A stretch of 64,000 nucleotides of DNA from Endozoicomonas sp. 4G (GCF_023822025.1 NZ_CP082909.1:1126698-1190697); one strand, 5' to 3'. Positions 24,936 to 34,673 are shown, counted from the first letter of the stretch. Numbers and translations: made by a program. Notes: generated by a model not told the origin, from the sequence alone.

Positions 24936-26749
24936 GCTGTCTCCCCAAAAGTATCAAGCAGGTCGAGAGTGCTCTCAAGCTCCTCCAAGAATGAACTATC
25001 AATGAGATCAATATCCACACCAAGCTTAATCGCGTCTAATATAAGCAATGGATCTAATCCTAATGCATCAAGCTCTTCTATTGCCATTTTACAACAACCC
25101 AGCAACTCTTCTGGATGTTTGTCAATGGCTGCCTTAGCGATCTGAAATGCAATTTCAGTTGTCAACTCTTCTTTAGCTTCTTGACCAATTTCATTTCGAA
25201 TTTTGTTATAGATACTATCAATCACTTTCGACTGATCCGCTTCGTGCTCTGTAAAAACGCGTTCCTTCTTTTTGTAATTACCTGTAATTAATAATACCTC
25301 CCGTTTTAGCCAATTTTCTAGCATAGACTGCAATTCCATTTTATCTAATACTTTTCCAATAATTTCGTTATTTCTTATCTTTCTATTTTTTAATATCTCA
25401 TAATTTGGTAGACTCGTACATTCAAGAAAATATTCTAAATGAACTGTAGTTAATCCATCACAGACCAATCTTCCCGTAAAGAGCATATCTGCTTTTATTT
25501 TAGCGACAAGTTTCAACACATCTTTTGCACCCGTTTGAATGCACACTGAATCAAAATTATATTTCAATTTAGGTAATGCTTTAGCCGTAGATGGGTCTTC
25601 CTCTAATTTGACATAACGAATCACATTTAGCTCAATACATGGTTCACCCTTAGGTGCATTTTCATTCTTGCCAAGAAGCTTTACTGATACTAGATTTTCT
25701 GGTAAGTATCGGTTAATAATTGTCGTCAGAGCTTTAGGTAATTTTTCTGATAAAAAGTCAATACTATCACTTGTGGATAGTTCTGTGCGAAGTGGAATGA
25801 CCTTTTCGCATCTACTTCCAAGGGTGCCATGGCAGAGTTTTATAGATTGTTGTGTGTTTTCAATTAGCGCCTTGTAGTCACCATCTGGGCCTGCTGCTGT
25901 TATACAGTCTTCCCAATAACTAGTTGCTAAAAAAGTATCAGCTTCTTCTATTTTCAACCAGACCCTACGGTGTCCTATTGTAATCACTTTAGCCATCCAA
26001 GGCAGGATAAGCTGGTTCTTCACTCTTCTATCTCTGTCCTTAAGGATATTATCTTTCTGTTCCTCCGTCTTTGTGTCATCAGCAAGGATTTGCTCTTTTA
26101 AGAGCTGTCCCATGCTCGATTGCAGGGTATATAATGCGGCTCCAGATGCTATCATTCCTTTATTTATTTTTGACTGAGCGTAGTTTATATTCTCAGAATT
26201 CAACGCCCTAAATGTCCACCAACGTGTATTTTCTCTATCTATCCAATCCTGGTATGCAATAATGCTGTTTTTGGACTTAACATCAGCCCAGCTCATGTTA
26301 ATAGCTCGCATATGTCTTATTTTTCGTCTTATTAGGATTAATAGTACAAATGCTAGTAACTCTAAAAATATATACTGTCTACCAGGGGGTAGCGGTTGAT
26401 AGGGGGCATTTTTTTCTACATATAAACGAACTCCAGCATCTAAGTCTTCGGCCTCTATTTGTCCATTCACATAACGGAAAGATTTCGGTGTAGCTAATGA
26501 TGGAAAAGGAAGTAGTGGATTTATCTCCCATCCATAATAGAGATTATTCCTAACATCCCCGAGATCCGTAAAAATCTGTTTTCTTTGAGGACCCCATGTA
26601 AAAGTAATGACAATAATCACAACACAAAGAAATGCAAAGCCACCGATCCATCGTAACTGATCTTGTAACCTTTTTTTATTCTTGAACCACTTGATTCCGG
26701 CCCATAACATTAAAGATAAGAGTAATAATATTTTTATAATACTGATCAC
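24932..26749 (-). CDS. Large membrane protein of unknown function, first gene of a cargo operon
   Basis: 605 residues with three hydrophobic segments near residues 3-20, 34-52 and 126-143, then a long cytoplasmic or periplasmic part rich in charged helices. Near the C-terminus are acidic helices (LGLDPLLILDAIKLGVDIDL and following). The start is GTG at 26749. It is AT-rich relative to core genes and is followed with a four-base overlap by the PEGA-like gene. No family was recognised. The arrangement of membrane protein plus exported partner as transposon cargo could be an envelope, effector or defence function, but this cannot be decided from sequence. Confidence 0.7.
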   Translation of the reverse strand: MISIIKILLLLSLMLWAGIKWFKNKKRLQDQLRWIGGFAFLCVVIIVITFTWGPQRKQIFTDLGDVRNNLYYGWEINPLLPFPSLATPKSFRYVNGQIEAEDLDAGVRLYVEKNAPYQPLPPGRQYIFLELLAFVLLILIRRKIRHMRAINMSWADVKSKNSIIAYQDWIDRENTRWWTFRALNSENINYAQSKINKGMIASGAALYTLQSSMGQLLKEQILADDTKTEEQKDNILKDRDRRVKNQLILPWMAKVITIGHRRVWLKIEEADTFLATSYWEDCITAAGPDGDYKALIENTQQSIKLCHGTLGSRCEKVIPLRTELSTSDSIDFLSEKLPKALTTIINRYLPENLVSVKLLGKNENAPKGEPCIELNVIRYVKLEEDPSTAKALPKLKYNFDSVCIQTGAKDVLKLVAKIKADMLFTGRLVCDGLTTVHLEYFLECTSLPNYEILKNRKIRNNEIIGKVLDKMELQSMLENWLKREVLLITGNYKKKERVFTEHEADQSKVIDSIYNKIRNEIGQEAKEELTTEIAFQIAKAAIDKHPEELLGCCKMAIEELDALGLDPLLILDAIKLGVDIDLIDSSFLEELESTLDLLDTFGETA

Positions 26750-26946
26750 AAGTCATCCATGCACTTACCAAAATATATTTATAGCCAATTTTTTAAAGTA
26801 ATTATGCCTCATTTGTCAAGGCCTACATAGTGGTAAATCGGTAAATTATCCATAATTTCTCAAAAACTGCTGTAAAGCCCACAAGGTAGGACTTGGGTAA
26901 CCGTTCAAACAGGGGGCAGACTCCCCCTACTTGTCGAGATCGGATT

Positions 26947-28349
26947 TTAACGGATTGCCCCGAATTTCTCTTTCCAAATTCGCGGGATTAGCTCTCGGAT
27001 ATCTCGAGCCGGATGGAGACTGATACGCTGGAGCACATCGACGAAGTACTTGTAAGGATCAATGCCTGCAAGAAGACAACTGACGATTAACGTCTGGAAC
27101 ACGGCAACATTCTCTGCGCCTTCCTCTGTCCAACAGAACATCCAGTTCTTTCTCCCCATTGGGATGCATCTGAGGCCACGCTCTAGGTGATTGGTGTCAA
27201 TGGCAACATTCGGATCATCCAGGTAGACCCGTAGCTCTTTTTCCCGTTTGTTTACATAGCCCAGGGCTTTACTCAGTGGGTTGCTTTTCACCAGATCAAG
27301 GCGTTGCAGTTGTTTCTCATGCCAGTTAAAGAACTGGTCAACCAGAGGTTTGGCTTTCTGTTGACGGTATTCCCGTTTTTCTTCACCTTGCAGTTCTGCC
27401 TTGCGAATTTCGTCTTCGACTTTATAGATCGCACCTATGCAGTCCAGCGCCTCTTTGGTGGCTTCCGGCTCTGCATCCTGTGACTTGACGAAGTATCTCC
27501 TGCTGTGTGTCCAGCACTGGGCATGGATGATCTGGTGAAGTATCCTTTCTGCATCTTGCCTTTGCTTTTACGGCCTGCTTTGCCAGGGGTTTCATCCAGA
27601 GCGAGAACCCGGCTTTCCAGGCAGCTGTTGAGTACTTCATCAGCGATGGGCTTGAGCAGGTCTCCGGCGCGTTGTTCAAGGTGTGTCAGGGTTCCACGGC
27701 TGATGGTAATACCGCTGGATTCAAGCTTTTGGTGCTGGCGATAAAGAGGCGCATGGAAACGGTATTTTTCGACCAGCAGGCCTGCGATAAAACTGACGTC
27801 GGCAAAGCTGCGATCAAACAGGCCGGAGGGGGCGGCTACTGTCGTCAGGGTTTGGCTGGGCTTGTGGCGTACGACTTCGCGCTGGTATTTCAGGATGACA
27901 TAACTGGCGGGGCGCTGTGCCAGGCGATAGGTGTATTTGTAATCAATGACTTCGTATTGGTCTGCATCTTCTCCCTGCATTTCGACAGCAGGCATAGGTA
28001 TCAGTTCGACTGGTACATCTTCAGTAAAACGCAGACCCTGATCAGTCACGCAGTCTTCCGGGTGACTCTTTTTCCGCCGCTCGTAAGTGATGGTTTCAGT
28101 AGGGGCTTCCTGCTCTTCCGGTTTGTCCTGGAGGATTTCACCTAATGGCAGCTGGTCGGGGTTCTCAATCAGGCGCTTTTCCGATTTTTCACCGAACAGC
28201 TGTTGTTTAAACCAGGCTAACTGCTGCTCAAGGGAGGCGATCTTCTGATCCCGTTCCACCAACTTCTGATCCCGTTCCACTAACAGCGCCTGCATCTGCT
28301 GAAGCAGTTGCAGGCTGGAAGGCGCGGTGGTGGGAGCAGGTAAATTCAT
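26947..28349 (-). pseudogene. tnpC: IS66 transposase TnpC, inactivated
   Basis: The N-terminal frame (27435-28349) and C-terminal frame (26947-27291) are parts of one gene. Compared with the intact copy, about 149 bases (equivalent to 21121-21269) are missing near 27537, which shifts the frame and removes part of the catalytic region. A one-base deletion near 26955 also changes the last residues to KFGAIR. It is non-functional. Confidence 0.93.
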
Positions 28350-28369
28350 GACGACTAAAGATAGCGGTT

Positions 28370-28738
28370 TTATGCTTCAGTTGTGTAACCAGACTGTTGA
28401 TGTTTGTAGCGTTTATATTGCTGAACAGAGCGGGTATCAATGCCTTCAAGAATCAGTTTCAAATCGGTCCATTCCAAGCGCTTCTTGTGGGCCTCCCCGG
28501 CGTGGGCATGAAACTGTCCCTGTTCCAGGCGTTTGCTCCAGATACAGTAACCACTGCGGTCAAAATACAGGACCTTGCATTGCGTCTGCTTGCGGTTGAT
28601 GAACACGAATAGCTGGCCACTGAGAGGATCTTCTTCCAGTTTGTTTCTCACCAGTGCAGACAAGCCATCGTATGACTTTCTCATATCGGTGGGGCGGTTA
28701 TAGAGCCAGACCCGCACCTGTGATTCTGGGTAAAACAT
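28370..28738 (-). CDS. tnpB: IS66 accessory protein TnpB (copy 2)
   Basis: 122 residues, identical in protein sequence to the copy at 22103, with silent DNA differences. Intact and in the normal place between tnpA and tnpC. Confidence 0.95.
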   Translation of the reverse strand: MFYPESQVRVWLYNRPTDMRKSYDGLSALVRNKLEEDPLSGQLFVFINRKQTQCKVLYFDRSGYCIWSKRLEQGQFHAHAGEAHKKRLEWTDLKLILEGIDTRSVQQYKRYKHQQSGYTTEA

Positions 28739-28740
28739 GA

Positions 28741-29058
28741 TTAATGACGCATACGAAGAATAACACCACCGGGTAACTCCAGCTCGATATGCCTGTCCGG
28801 GCTGGCTGGAGGTTCAGTAAGCTCATTTGGGAGTTCGATCCATTCCTGACCAGAAGTCTGAATGACATTGGCAGAGTTAATGCCTGCATCGCTCTTGAGT
28901 TTACGTTTCCAGTTTGTGAAGGTAGCCAGGCTGATGTTTTGAGTTTGGCAAAAAGCTTTCTGGCTCAAGCCGCTGGCCATTTGCTGGTCAATAATCTGCT
29001 GCCACTGTTCGGGGGTGAGACGGGTAAAGGGTTTTGTTGGTTGATTCATGCTTCGCAT
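28741..29058 (-). CDS. tnpA: IS66 accessory protein TnpA (copy 2)
   Basis: 105 residues from this start; ATG three codons later would match the copy at 22474 exactly. The helix-turn-helix LSQKAFCQTQNISLATFTNWK is intact. Confidence 0.93.
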   Translation of the reverse strand: MRSMNQPTKPFTRLTPEQWQQIIDQQMASGLSQKAFCQTQNISLATFTNWKRKLKSDAGINSANVIQTSGQEWIELPNELTEPPASPDRHIELELPGGVILRMRH

Positions 29059-29141
29059 CTCCTGCGTTGTTTGCAGGAGAAAGACTGGCAGTCAGGTTGT
29101 GATTTTTGAAGACGTCCTCAAATGAGCGCTTACGAAGCACC

Positions 29142-30465
29142 AGCGGCTGATTTCTGGTAGTTTTTTGTTAGCAGACAAAAAAACAGAAGAGACCGCTGAT
29201 GCTAATAAAAACTATCCTAAATAAAGTGCATAAACTCAAGTCATTTGTTTATCAGGATGTCCAATTCGGCAATTATCAGGGTGAAGATGTGTTCAATGTC
29301 ACCGTGGTTCCAAGGAAGAACAGTCGGGCTCTCTGCTCTGGCTGCCAAAAACCAGCACCAGGCTATGATCACCTTACTGAACGCCGTTTCGAGTTTGTTC
29401 CCCTCTGGGGAATCAGAGTTTTCTTGCTCTATAGAATGCGCCGAGTGGAATGTAAGACATGCGGCGTAAAGGTTGAGCAAGTTCCATGGGCTGAAGGTAA
29501 AAAGGAACTGACCAAAGTCTACATGCAATTCCTGGCAAACTGGGCCAGAAAACTTTCCTGGAAGGAGGTTGCCAGTACTTTCAATACTTCGTGGGAAAAA
29601 GTATTTCATGCTGTGGAGTACATGGTTGAGTGGGGCAAAGCAAATCGCTCACTCGACCATATCAAGGCTATTGGGGTTGATGAAGTGTCTTACCAGGTTG
29701 GGCACAAATACCTGACAGTGGTTTACCAGATTGATCGTGGTTGTACCCGGCTGTTGTGGGTTGGTAAGGACCGTACAGAAGCGACGATTCGTAGCTTTTT
29801 CTCTTTCTTTGGCCCCGAACGTAGTGAGCGATTGGAGTATGTCTGCTCTGACATGTGGAAGCCCTACGTAAAAGCAATCACTGAGTTTGCCAGTCAGGCG
29901 CTGCATATTCTGGATCGATTTCATATTGTCTCCATGCTGAACAAAGCTATCGATGAGGTCAGGGCATCAGAACAAAAACAGCTTCAGGCTGATGGTTATG
30001 AGCCTGTTTTGAAGAAGACTCGTTGGTGTCTCCTCAAACGGAAGGAGAACCTGACCGAGAAAGAGGAGATCAAGTTAAATACGGTACTCCAGTATAACCT
30101 CAAAAGTGTCAAGGCTTATCTGCTCAAGGAAGAGTTTCAAGTGTTCTGGGACTACATATCACCACACTGGGCAGGGAAGTATCTGGATCGGTGGTGCACA
30201 AGAGTCATGAGGTCAAAGATAGAACCCATGAAGAAAGTAGCCAAAACTGTTCGACGACACAGGCCGTTGATTCTGAATTGGTTCAAGGCAAAAAAGGCAT
30301 TTTCCAGCGGAATTGTTGAAGGTCTGAACACCAAGGTAAAACTCACTACGAGAAAATCGTACGGTTTTAGGACCTACAAATGTGCAGAAATTGCTTTATA
30401 TCATGCACTGGGCCATCTGCCTGAACCAGAAATGACCCACAGATTTTACTGACGAGGCAAAAATG
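29142..30465 (+). mobile_element. ISL3-family insertion sequence
   Basis: A complete ISL3 transposase with short non-coding edges. The right end is placed near 30465 because similarity to the remnant at 22867-23033 ends there (GAGGCAAAAAT). Clear terminal repeats were not identified by eye; the left edge is placed after the IS66 target duplication and is approximate. Confidence 0.6.
29199..30452 (+). CDS. ISL3-family transposase
   Basis: 417-residue DDE transposase. The N-terminal zinc-binding part has CSGCQKPAPGYDH and CKTCGVKVEQVPW; the catalytic core includes IGVDEVSYQVGHKYLTVVY, VCSDMWKPYVKAI and HILDRFHIVSMLN, and the C-terminal SSGIVEGLNTKVKLTTRKSY supplies the last catalytic glutamate. 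All are typical of ISL3 (IS1001/IS1165-like). The frame is complete. Confidence 0.95.
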   Translation: MLIKTILNKVHKLKSFVYQDVQFGNYQGEDVFNVTVVPRKNSRALCSGCQKPAPGYDHLTERRFEFVPLWGIRVFLLYRMRRVECKTCGVKVEQVPWAEGKKELTKVYMQFLANWARKLSWKEVASTFNTSWEKVFHAVEYMVEWGKANRSLDHIKAIGVDEVSYQVGHKYLTVVYQIDRGCTRLLWVGKDRTEATIRSFFSFFGPERSERLEYVCSDMWKPYVKAITEFASQALHILDRFHIVSMLNKAIDEVRASEQKQLQADGYEPVLKKTRWCLLKRKENLTEKEEIKLNTVLQYNLKSVKAYLLKEEFQVFWDYISPHWAGKYLDRWCTRVMRSKIEPMKKVAKTVRRHRPLILNWFKAKKAFSSGIVEGLNTKVKLTTRKSYGFRTYKCAEIALYHALGHLPEPEMTHRFY

Positions 30466-30913
30466 TTAATTTTCCATTGTATGGGTCATGTTCTAATGAC
30501 AGAGGGCGTAAAACGCAAAAATACAAAATTTGATACTGTGTAAAATGTATTGCGCCTAATAATAATCCATAATAAATTTGCTTATCAATATCATACTCCT
30601 TTAAAAAATCGACTATTCCGTAAGGCTCTTTATCTTCAATATTCATTGAACCTGAATCTGTGAGGGTCATATTTGTTACTGCGTGTAATGTGCTCAATTC
30701 ATCCTCTGTTTTTAGGAGAGGTGCATCCGACTTTGTAATAACGACCGTTATATTAGATTCTTTATCTGCAATAGTTACTGAATCTGTGAGGGTCATATTA
30801 ATTAATGCGTGCAAAGTGCTCAATTCATCCTCTTTATTTAGGAGAGGGGCTGACTTTGCATATTGAGTTACTAGTGAACAACATATTGCGATTATTAAAG
30901 TATATTTTTTCAT
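30446..30913 (-). CDS. Small secreted protein with an internal repeat, end altered by ISL3
   Basis: 155 residues from ATG at 30913, with a signal peptide (KKYTLIIAICCSLVTQYAKSA). Two copies of a 24-residue unit follow, sharing EDELSTLHA and NMTLTDS; the last third has a hydrophobic helix (YYGLLLGAIHFTQYQILYF). The final codons lie in the ISL3 right end, so the natural C-terminus may have been lost. I do not recognise the family. Confidence 0.55.
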   Translation of the reverse strand: MKKYTLIIAICCSLVTQYAKSAPLLNKEDELSTLHALINMTLTDSVTIADKESNITVVITKSDAPLLKTEDELSTLHAVTNMTLTDSGSMNIEDKEPYGIVDFLKEYDIDKQIYYGLLLGAIHFTQYQILYFCVLRPLSLEHDPYNGKLTFLPRQ

Positions 30914-31259
30914 TGTACTTATCTCATAAAAAAACAAGCATGGTAGCTGAAAAATGATAGGAGCATCGTTAGTCGTATCTGCTTTAAGCTTTATAGAAAC
31001 AGGCCCTGAAAAATCTGGGAGATCGGCTTTAGCTATTAGCGATTTTATTGTTAAGGATTAGTTTGACTATGCTTTTGCCAAAGAGTTCCATGAATAGAAA
31101 AAAGTATGCTAGGAATACTAACTATTTGAGATCAGTGCCAAACAAAAATAGCAGTAGGGTATCAGCCTTCTGTAGCCGCTGAGTTCTCTCGTTCCCACGC
31201 ACCAGATTATCAATGGCACCCAAACTCCGTTCACCCTGAGCGGAGTTTGGCCTTTCAGC
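30914..31259. other. Intergenic stretch with dispersed repeat
   Basis: No gene seen. The interval 31190-31252 carries the dispersed CTCGTTCCCACGC repeat and the inverted counterpart of 16237-16290, ending where ycgN stops. Confidence 0.6.
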
Positions 31260-31709
31260 TCAACCCTCGACAGACAACAAAGGAATAATGCAATCTTCCC
31301 AGTCCTCTTCAGGCACAGAAGTTTCAGATTGAGCAAACCCCCTGACAGAAACCCCCGCCCGATGAACGCTGTCCGGATTTTTGGAGATCAGGGGATGCCA
31401 GTCGAAGAGAGCCTTTCCTTCTGCCAGTAGTCGATAAGCACAGGTGTCCGGCAGCCAGTGAAAATGAGGGATATCACGGACTGTCAGCTTCAGGCATTCA
31501 GGGACTTTTTCCTTGCGGTGTTGATAGTCTGAACACCGGCAGCTGTGAAGGTTCAGTAGCTGGCAGGCCAGGGACGTATAGTGAACCTCACCTGTGTCCT
31601 GATCTTCCAGTTTTTGCAGACAGCAGCGACCGCAGCCATCACAAAGACTCTCCCATTCTTCAGTGGTCATCTGGTTTAGGGGTTTGGCCTGCCAGAAAGG
31701 TGTTGTCAT
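31260..31709 (-). CDS. ycgN: YcgN-family cysteine cluster protein (UPF0260)
   Basis: 149 residues, normal for the family. The N-terminal [20 protein letters not shown] and the cysteine clusters [29 protein letters not shown] and [19 protein letters not shown] are diagnostic; these probably bind metal, though no function is established. Its start overlaps the ycgL stop by four bases. The last 15 codons are duplicated at 17292-17350. Confidence 0.93.
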   Translation of the reverse strand: MTTPFWQAKPLNQMTTEEWESLCDGCGRCCLQKLEDQDTGEVHYTSLACQLLNLHSCRCSDYQHRKEKVPECLKLTVRDIPHFHWLPDTCAYRLLAEGKALFDWHPLISKNPDSVHRAGVSVRGFAQSETSVPEEDWEDCIIPLLSVEG

Positions 31710-32017
31710 ACCGGGTCGTTAAAGCTCAGCAGTTCTTCAGGAAGGTGCTGAATATAGTCTTCTTCAGCCGGGGGCATCTGTAGGTAAAAACCCTTTTCCG
31801 CAATCTCGGACATCACTTTTTCAATGTCTGCCCTGGCCAGTTTACGCTCAGGTGTCAGTAGCATATCCATGACATGGGTGGCTTTGCCGAAGGCCTGGTG
31901 CAGTGCTTCGGGTATTTTTTCCAGCTGGTCACGTTTGTCAACGTAGAGGTACATCTCGTTGCGTTTGCTGCTTTTGAAAATGGAGACGAGGATTTTAGAC
32001 ATAATATCAATAGTCAC
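31706..32017 (-). CDS. ycgL: YcgL-domain protein
   Basis: 103-residue conserved gammaproteobacterial protein of unknown function. [42 protein letters not shown] and [15 protein letters not shown] match the YcgL domain. It lies between rnd and ycgN on the same strand, the standard gene order in this class. Confidence 0.93.
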   Translation of the reverse strand: MTIDIMSKILVSIFKSSKRNEMYLYVDKRDQLEKIPEALHQAFGKATHVMDMLLTPERKLARADIEKVMSEIAEKGFYLQMPPAEEDYIQHLPEELLSFNDPV

Positions 32018-32062
32018 TTGAAAATATTCAGGATCAGAAAATACACAGGTTGTGTGCCTGTG

Positions 32063-33208
32063 TTATCTCTGGTCTTCTTTATGCTCTTTCAGTGCCAGAA
32101 TCAAGGGGTCGGCAATTTCCAGCCGTCGCCAGCCCTGAATGTTCTCTGGTATCGAAAAACGGCCACTGATCTGCCACTGGCGTAAGAGTGCGGTAGACAT
32201 TTTTCCCGGGAATAGCAGTTCTGCAGGCACATCCAACTCATCTGATTTGTGATGCACCCAGGCCTTGATCAGTTTGCCATAGTCGCGGGCAGCTTTAGGC
32301 AGAGGAGCAGGGAGTTGTTCAGGATAGTCTGCTTCCGGAGCGTCTTTGGCTTGTTTGACCAGGTTCAGAATAATCTCTCCGTATTTTCGCAGGGTCCTGG
32401 GTTTCATATCCTGAATAGAAGAGAGTGAACGTATATTGTCTGGCATATAACAGGCAATGGGCCAAAGGCTACCCTTGGGGATGATCCGGTTGCGTGGCGT
32501 ATTACTCTTTCGGGCTTCCTGCTCACGGTATTCACAGATCTTCTGCAAAACAGCCAGTTGTTGGGGTCGCAACTGCCAGGCTCGTTTAACATCTTTCCAG
32601 ATTTCGCTGGGGTCTGGAAATAATGGCGAACTGACCAGAGCAGCACAATCTTCCCTGAGCCATTGCAACTGAGGTTTGTTTCTCAGTTTTTTAAGTAATA
32701 ACTCATAGGCTTCCAGCAGATGAACGACATCAAGCGTGGCATAGCTGACCTGGGTTTCAGTCAATGGCCGCTGAAGCCAGTCTGAACGAGTCGCATCCTT
32801 GGGCAGGTCTACTGCCAGAAGGGCTTTCAGCAGGTTTTGATAGCTTAATGAATGTCCCAGTCCGGCATAAGCCGCAGCAAGTTGGGTATCCAGTAAGGCA
32901 ACAGGACGGCAGCCGGTCAGGATATTGAAAACTTCGAGATCTTCTCCGCAGGCGTGAAGGACTTTGACGACAGATTCGGATTGCAGAACCCGACCAAAAG
33001 CACTCCAGTCATGAACACTTAATGGGTCAACCAGGAAGACCTGAGCACCCGTACCCACCTGAATCAGTCCGGGAATCGGATAAAAGGTGTCGGTGCGAAT
33101 AAACTCGGTATCCAGTGCAATGGCATCCAGCTCAAGCCACTGCTGGCAATAATGGTTCAGGCTTTCGCTGTCGAGGACCCAGATGGGATCAGGATGTTCA
33201 ATAGGCAT
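32063..33208 (-). CDS. rnd: Ribonuclease D
   Basis: 381-residue 3'-5' exoribonuclease acting in tRNA 3'-end maturation. The DEDD exonuclease domain begins with LDTEFIRTDTF (D33, E35), continues with HACGEDLEVF and a Y-type Exo III (SYATLDVVHL). The HRDC domain follows (LQKICEYREQEARKSNTPRN). Length matches E. coli RNase D (about 375). It leads the rnd-ycgL-ycgN group. Confidence 0.95.
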   Translation of the reverse strand: MPIEHPDPIWVLDSESLNHYCQQWLELDAIALDTEFIRTDTFYPIPGLIQVGTGAQVFLVDPLSVHDWSAFGRVLQSESVVKVLHACGEDLEVFNILTGCRPVALLDTQLAAAYAGLGHSLSYQNLLKALLAVDLPKDATRSDWLQRPLTETQVSYATLDVVHLLEAYELLLKKLRNKPQLQWLREDCAALVSSPLFPDPSEIWKDVKRAWQLRPQQLAVLQKICEYREQEARKSNTPRNRIIPKGSLWPIACYMPDNIRSLSSIQDMKPRTLRKYGEIILNLVKQAKDAPEADYPEQLPAPLPKAARDYGKLIKAWVHHKSDELDVPAELLFPGKMSTALLRQWQISGRFSIPENIQGWRRLEIADPLILALKEHKEDQR

Positions 33209-33291
33209 ATAAGCAGCTGGATTAGAAATAAAAGCTTATTATAAAGGGCTTGTCTCTGAAGCCAAATTAATATTCTTTGCTCTCTGGTTTT

Positions 33292-33319
33292 AAAAAAGGC
33301 TCGAGCCAGCGAGCCTTTT
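33292..33319 (-). terminator. Rho-independent terminator of htpX
   Basis: AAAAGGCTCG (33294-33303) and CGAGCCTTTT (33310-33319) form a perfect 10-bp stem with a six-base loop; read on the minus strand it ends in a run of T (33297-33292). It separates htpX from rnd. Confidence 0.85.
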
Positions 33320-33346
33320 GCAGTGGGCGATGAGTAAAAAACACCC

Positions 33347-34234
33347 TCAGCGGTGGGATTGCAAAGCCTGAATCCGATCTTCAAGAGGAGGGTGGCTGGA
33401 GAACAGGGCGGCCAATCCGCCCTGACCATTCTTGCGAATACCGAAGGCTGTCATAGTGGCTGGCATGACACTGGGTGCGTCGTATTCAGCCCTGAGTCTC
33501 TCCAGGGCAGCAATCATGTCGCCACGACCAGCCAGTTCGGCACCGGCTTCATCGGCACGGAATTCACGTTTGCGGGAGAACCACATAACAATGGCACTGG
33601 CGGCAATACCCAGGACAATCTCGGCAATAAAACTGACCACATAGAAGCCAATGCCGGGACCACTGCTGTCTTCGCCACGGCGGAGGAAACTGTCAACGGC
33701 ATAGCCGATGATGCGTGCAAAGAACATAACAAAGGTGTTCACTACGCCCTGAATCAGCGCCAGAGTCACCATATCACCGTTAGCCACGTGACCCATTTCA
33801 TGACCGATAACGGCCCTGGCTTCCCTGGGGCTGAAACGGTCCAGCAGACCCTGGCTGACGGCAACCAGTGAGGCATTCCTGTTCCAGCCGGTGGCAAAAG
33901 CATTGGCTTCCGGCGAGGGGAAAATACCCACTTCCGGCATGCCAATACCGGCTTTTTCAGATAATTCCTTAACCGTATCCATCAGCCAGCGTTCCTGGGC
34001 GGTGCGGGGTTGATCAATGATCTGAGTGCCGGTGCCCATTTTTGCCATGGTTTTGGAAAGGAGCAGAGAAACAAAAGAACCAGCAAAACCGAAAACGGCA
34101 CAGAAAACCAGTAAGGAACTCATATTGAGTCCCTGGGCTGAGATATAACTACCCACGCCCAGGATGTTCAGGGTGATGCTGGCAACTGCGATGACAGCAA
34201 GGTTAGTCGCCAGAAATAGCAGAATTCTTTTCAT
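33347..34234 (-). CDS. htpX: HtpX membrane zinc metalloprotease
   Basis: 295-residue M48 protease that degrades damaged membrane proteins. Two N-terminal membrane segments (residues 4-22 and 38-60), the zinc motif HEMGH at 144-148, two further membrane segments near 160 and 195, and the third ligand in [14 protein letters not shown]. The C-terminal [16 protein letters not shown] is typical. Full length. Often under envelope-stress control; no such promoter was identified here. Confidence 0.96.
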   Translation of the reverse strand: MKRILLFLATNLAVIAVASITLNILGVGSYISAQGLNMSSLLVFCAVFGFAGSFVSLLLSKTMAKMGTGTQIIDQPRTAQERWLMDTVKELSEKAGIGMPEVGIFPSPEANAFATGWNRNASLVAVSQGLLDRFSPREARAVIGHEMGHVANGDMVTLALIQGVVNTFVMFFARIIGYAVDSFLRRGEDSSGPGIGFYVVSFIAEIVLGIAASAIVMWFSRKREFRADEAGAELAGRGDMIAALERLRAEYDAPSVMPATMTAFGIRKNGQGGLAALFSSHPPLEDRIQALQSHR

Positions 34235-34358
34235 TGCCCGAGGTTACCTTTGTTAGTTAGAGAGTGTAAATATGGAGGCGTTGAGTTCGAATTTCAACGT
34301 CCCCGGCCATTTTAAAAATTTTGATTTTTGTGGATAAAGCCGTCTTTCACCACCCCTA

Positions 34359-34514
34359 TCAGGAATACACCGACAGGAACCGGAAGCCACCTTCAACCTG
34401 TTGTTGTGACTTGCAGGTAGACAGCAGCTCAGAGGCATTCAAACTATCTTGGTCCAGTTCATTGGTGCCTAGGATAAAAGAACCCAGTGAGGCTGATATG
34501 GCAAAAGTTTTCAT
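34359..34514 (-). CDS. Possible 51-residue secreted microprotein
   Basis: MKTFAISASLGSFILG could be a short signal sequence, followed by NELDQDSLNASELLS and a C-terminal aromatic end. A GGAAG lies just before the ATG. There is no recognised homologue and the frame could be chance. Confidence 0.25.
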   Translation of the reverse strand: MKTFAISASLGSFILGTNELDQDSLNASELLSTCKSQQQVEGGFRFLSVYS

Positions 34515-34625
34515 GTCTTCCAGCCTGCCCACAGAGAACTTCGCGCACGTGTCATAACCTCTCCTGCCAGAACTAAAAATCAGCAACAGGAAGAAAGCAG
34601 GCAAGCTGGTTTGTTTGTCAACATA

Positions 34626-34673
34626 AGGGTGTCCTTTTATTTTGGTTTAACATAGAATAAAAATTAACACCCT
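34626..34673 (+). promoter_or_regulatory. Candidate AbiEi operator/promoter
   Basis: AGGGTGT (34626-34632) is mirrored by ACACCCT (34667-34673), and a -10-like TAGAAT (34652-34657) lies between. AbiEi antitoxins of other bacteria bind inverted repeats in their own promoter, so this fits autoregulation. Assignment is by position. Confidence 0.5.

Larger units (their letters stand above)
26897..29133 (-). mobile_element. IS66-family insertion sequence, defective copy
   Basis: Both IS66 ends are present (GTAACCGTTCA at 26897; complement of GTAAGCGCTCA at 29133), but tnpC is broken by an internal deletion and a later one-base loss. It could still serve as one arm of the composite element if transposase is supplied by copy 1. 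Confidence 0.9.
20473..29141. mobile_element. IS66-bounded composite transposon with 8-bp target duplication
   Basis: Two IS66 copies in the same orientation (20481-22866 and 26897-29133) enclose about 4 kb. The outer flanks carry the same 8 bases, GAAGCACC, at 20473-20480 and 29134-29141; IS66 elements are known to make 8-bp duplications. The inner flanks (TTTCCAGC after copy 1, GGACTTGG before copy 2) do not match the outer ones or each other. This is the pattern of a composite transposon inserted as one unit, or of a single insertion later expanded by recombination. Cargo: an ISL3 remnant, a small secreted protein, an IS66 fragment and a two-gene membrane operon. Confidence 0.8.
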
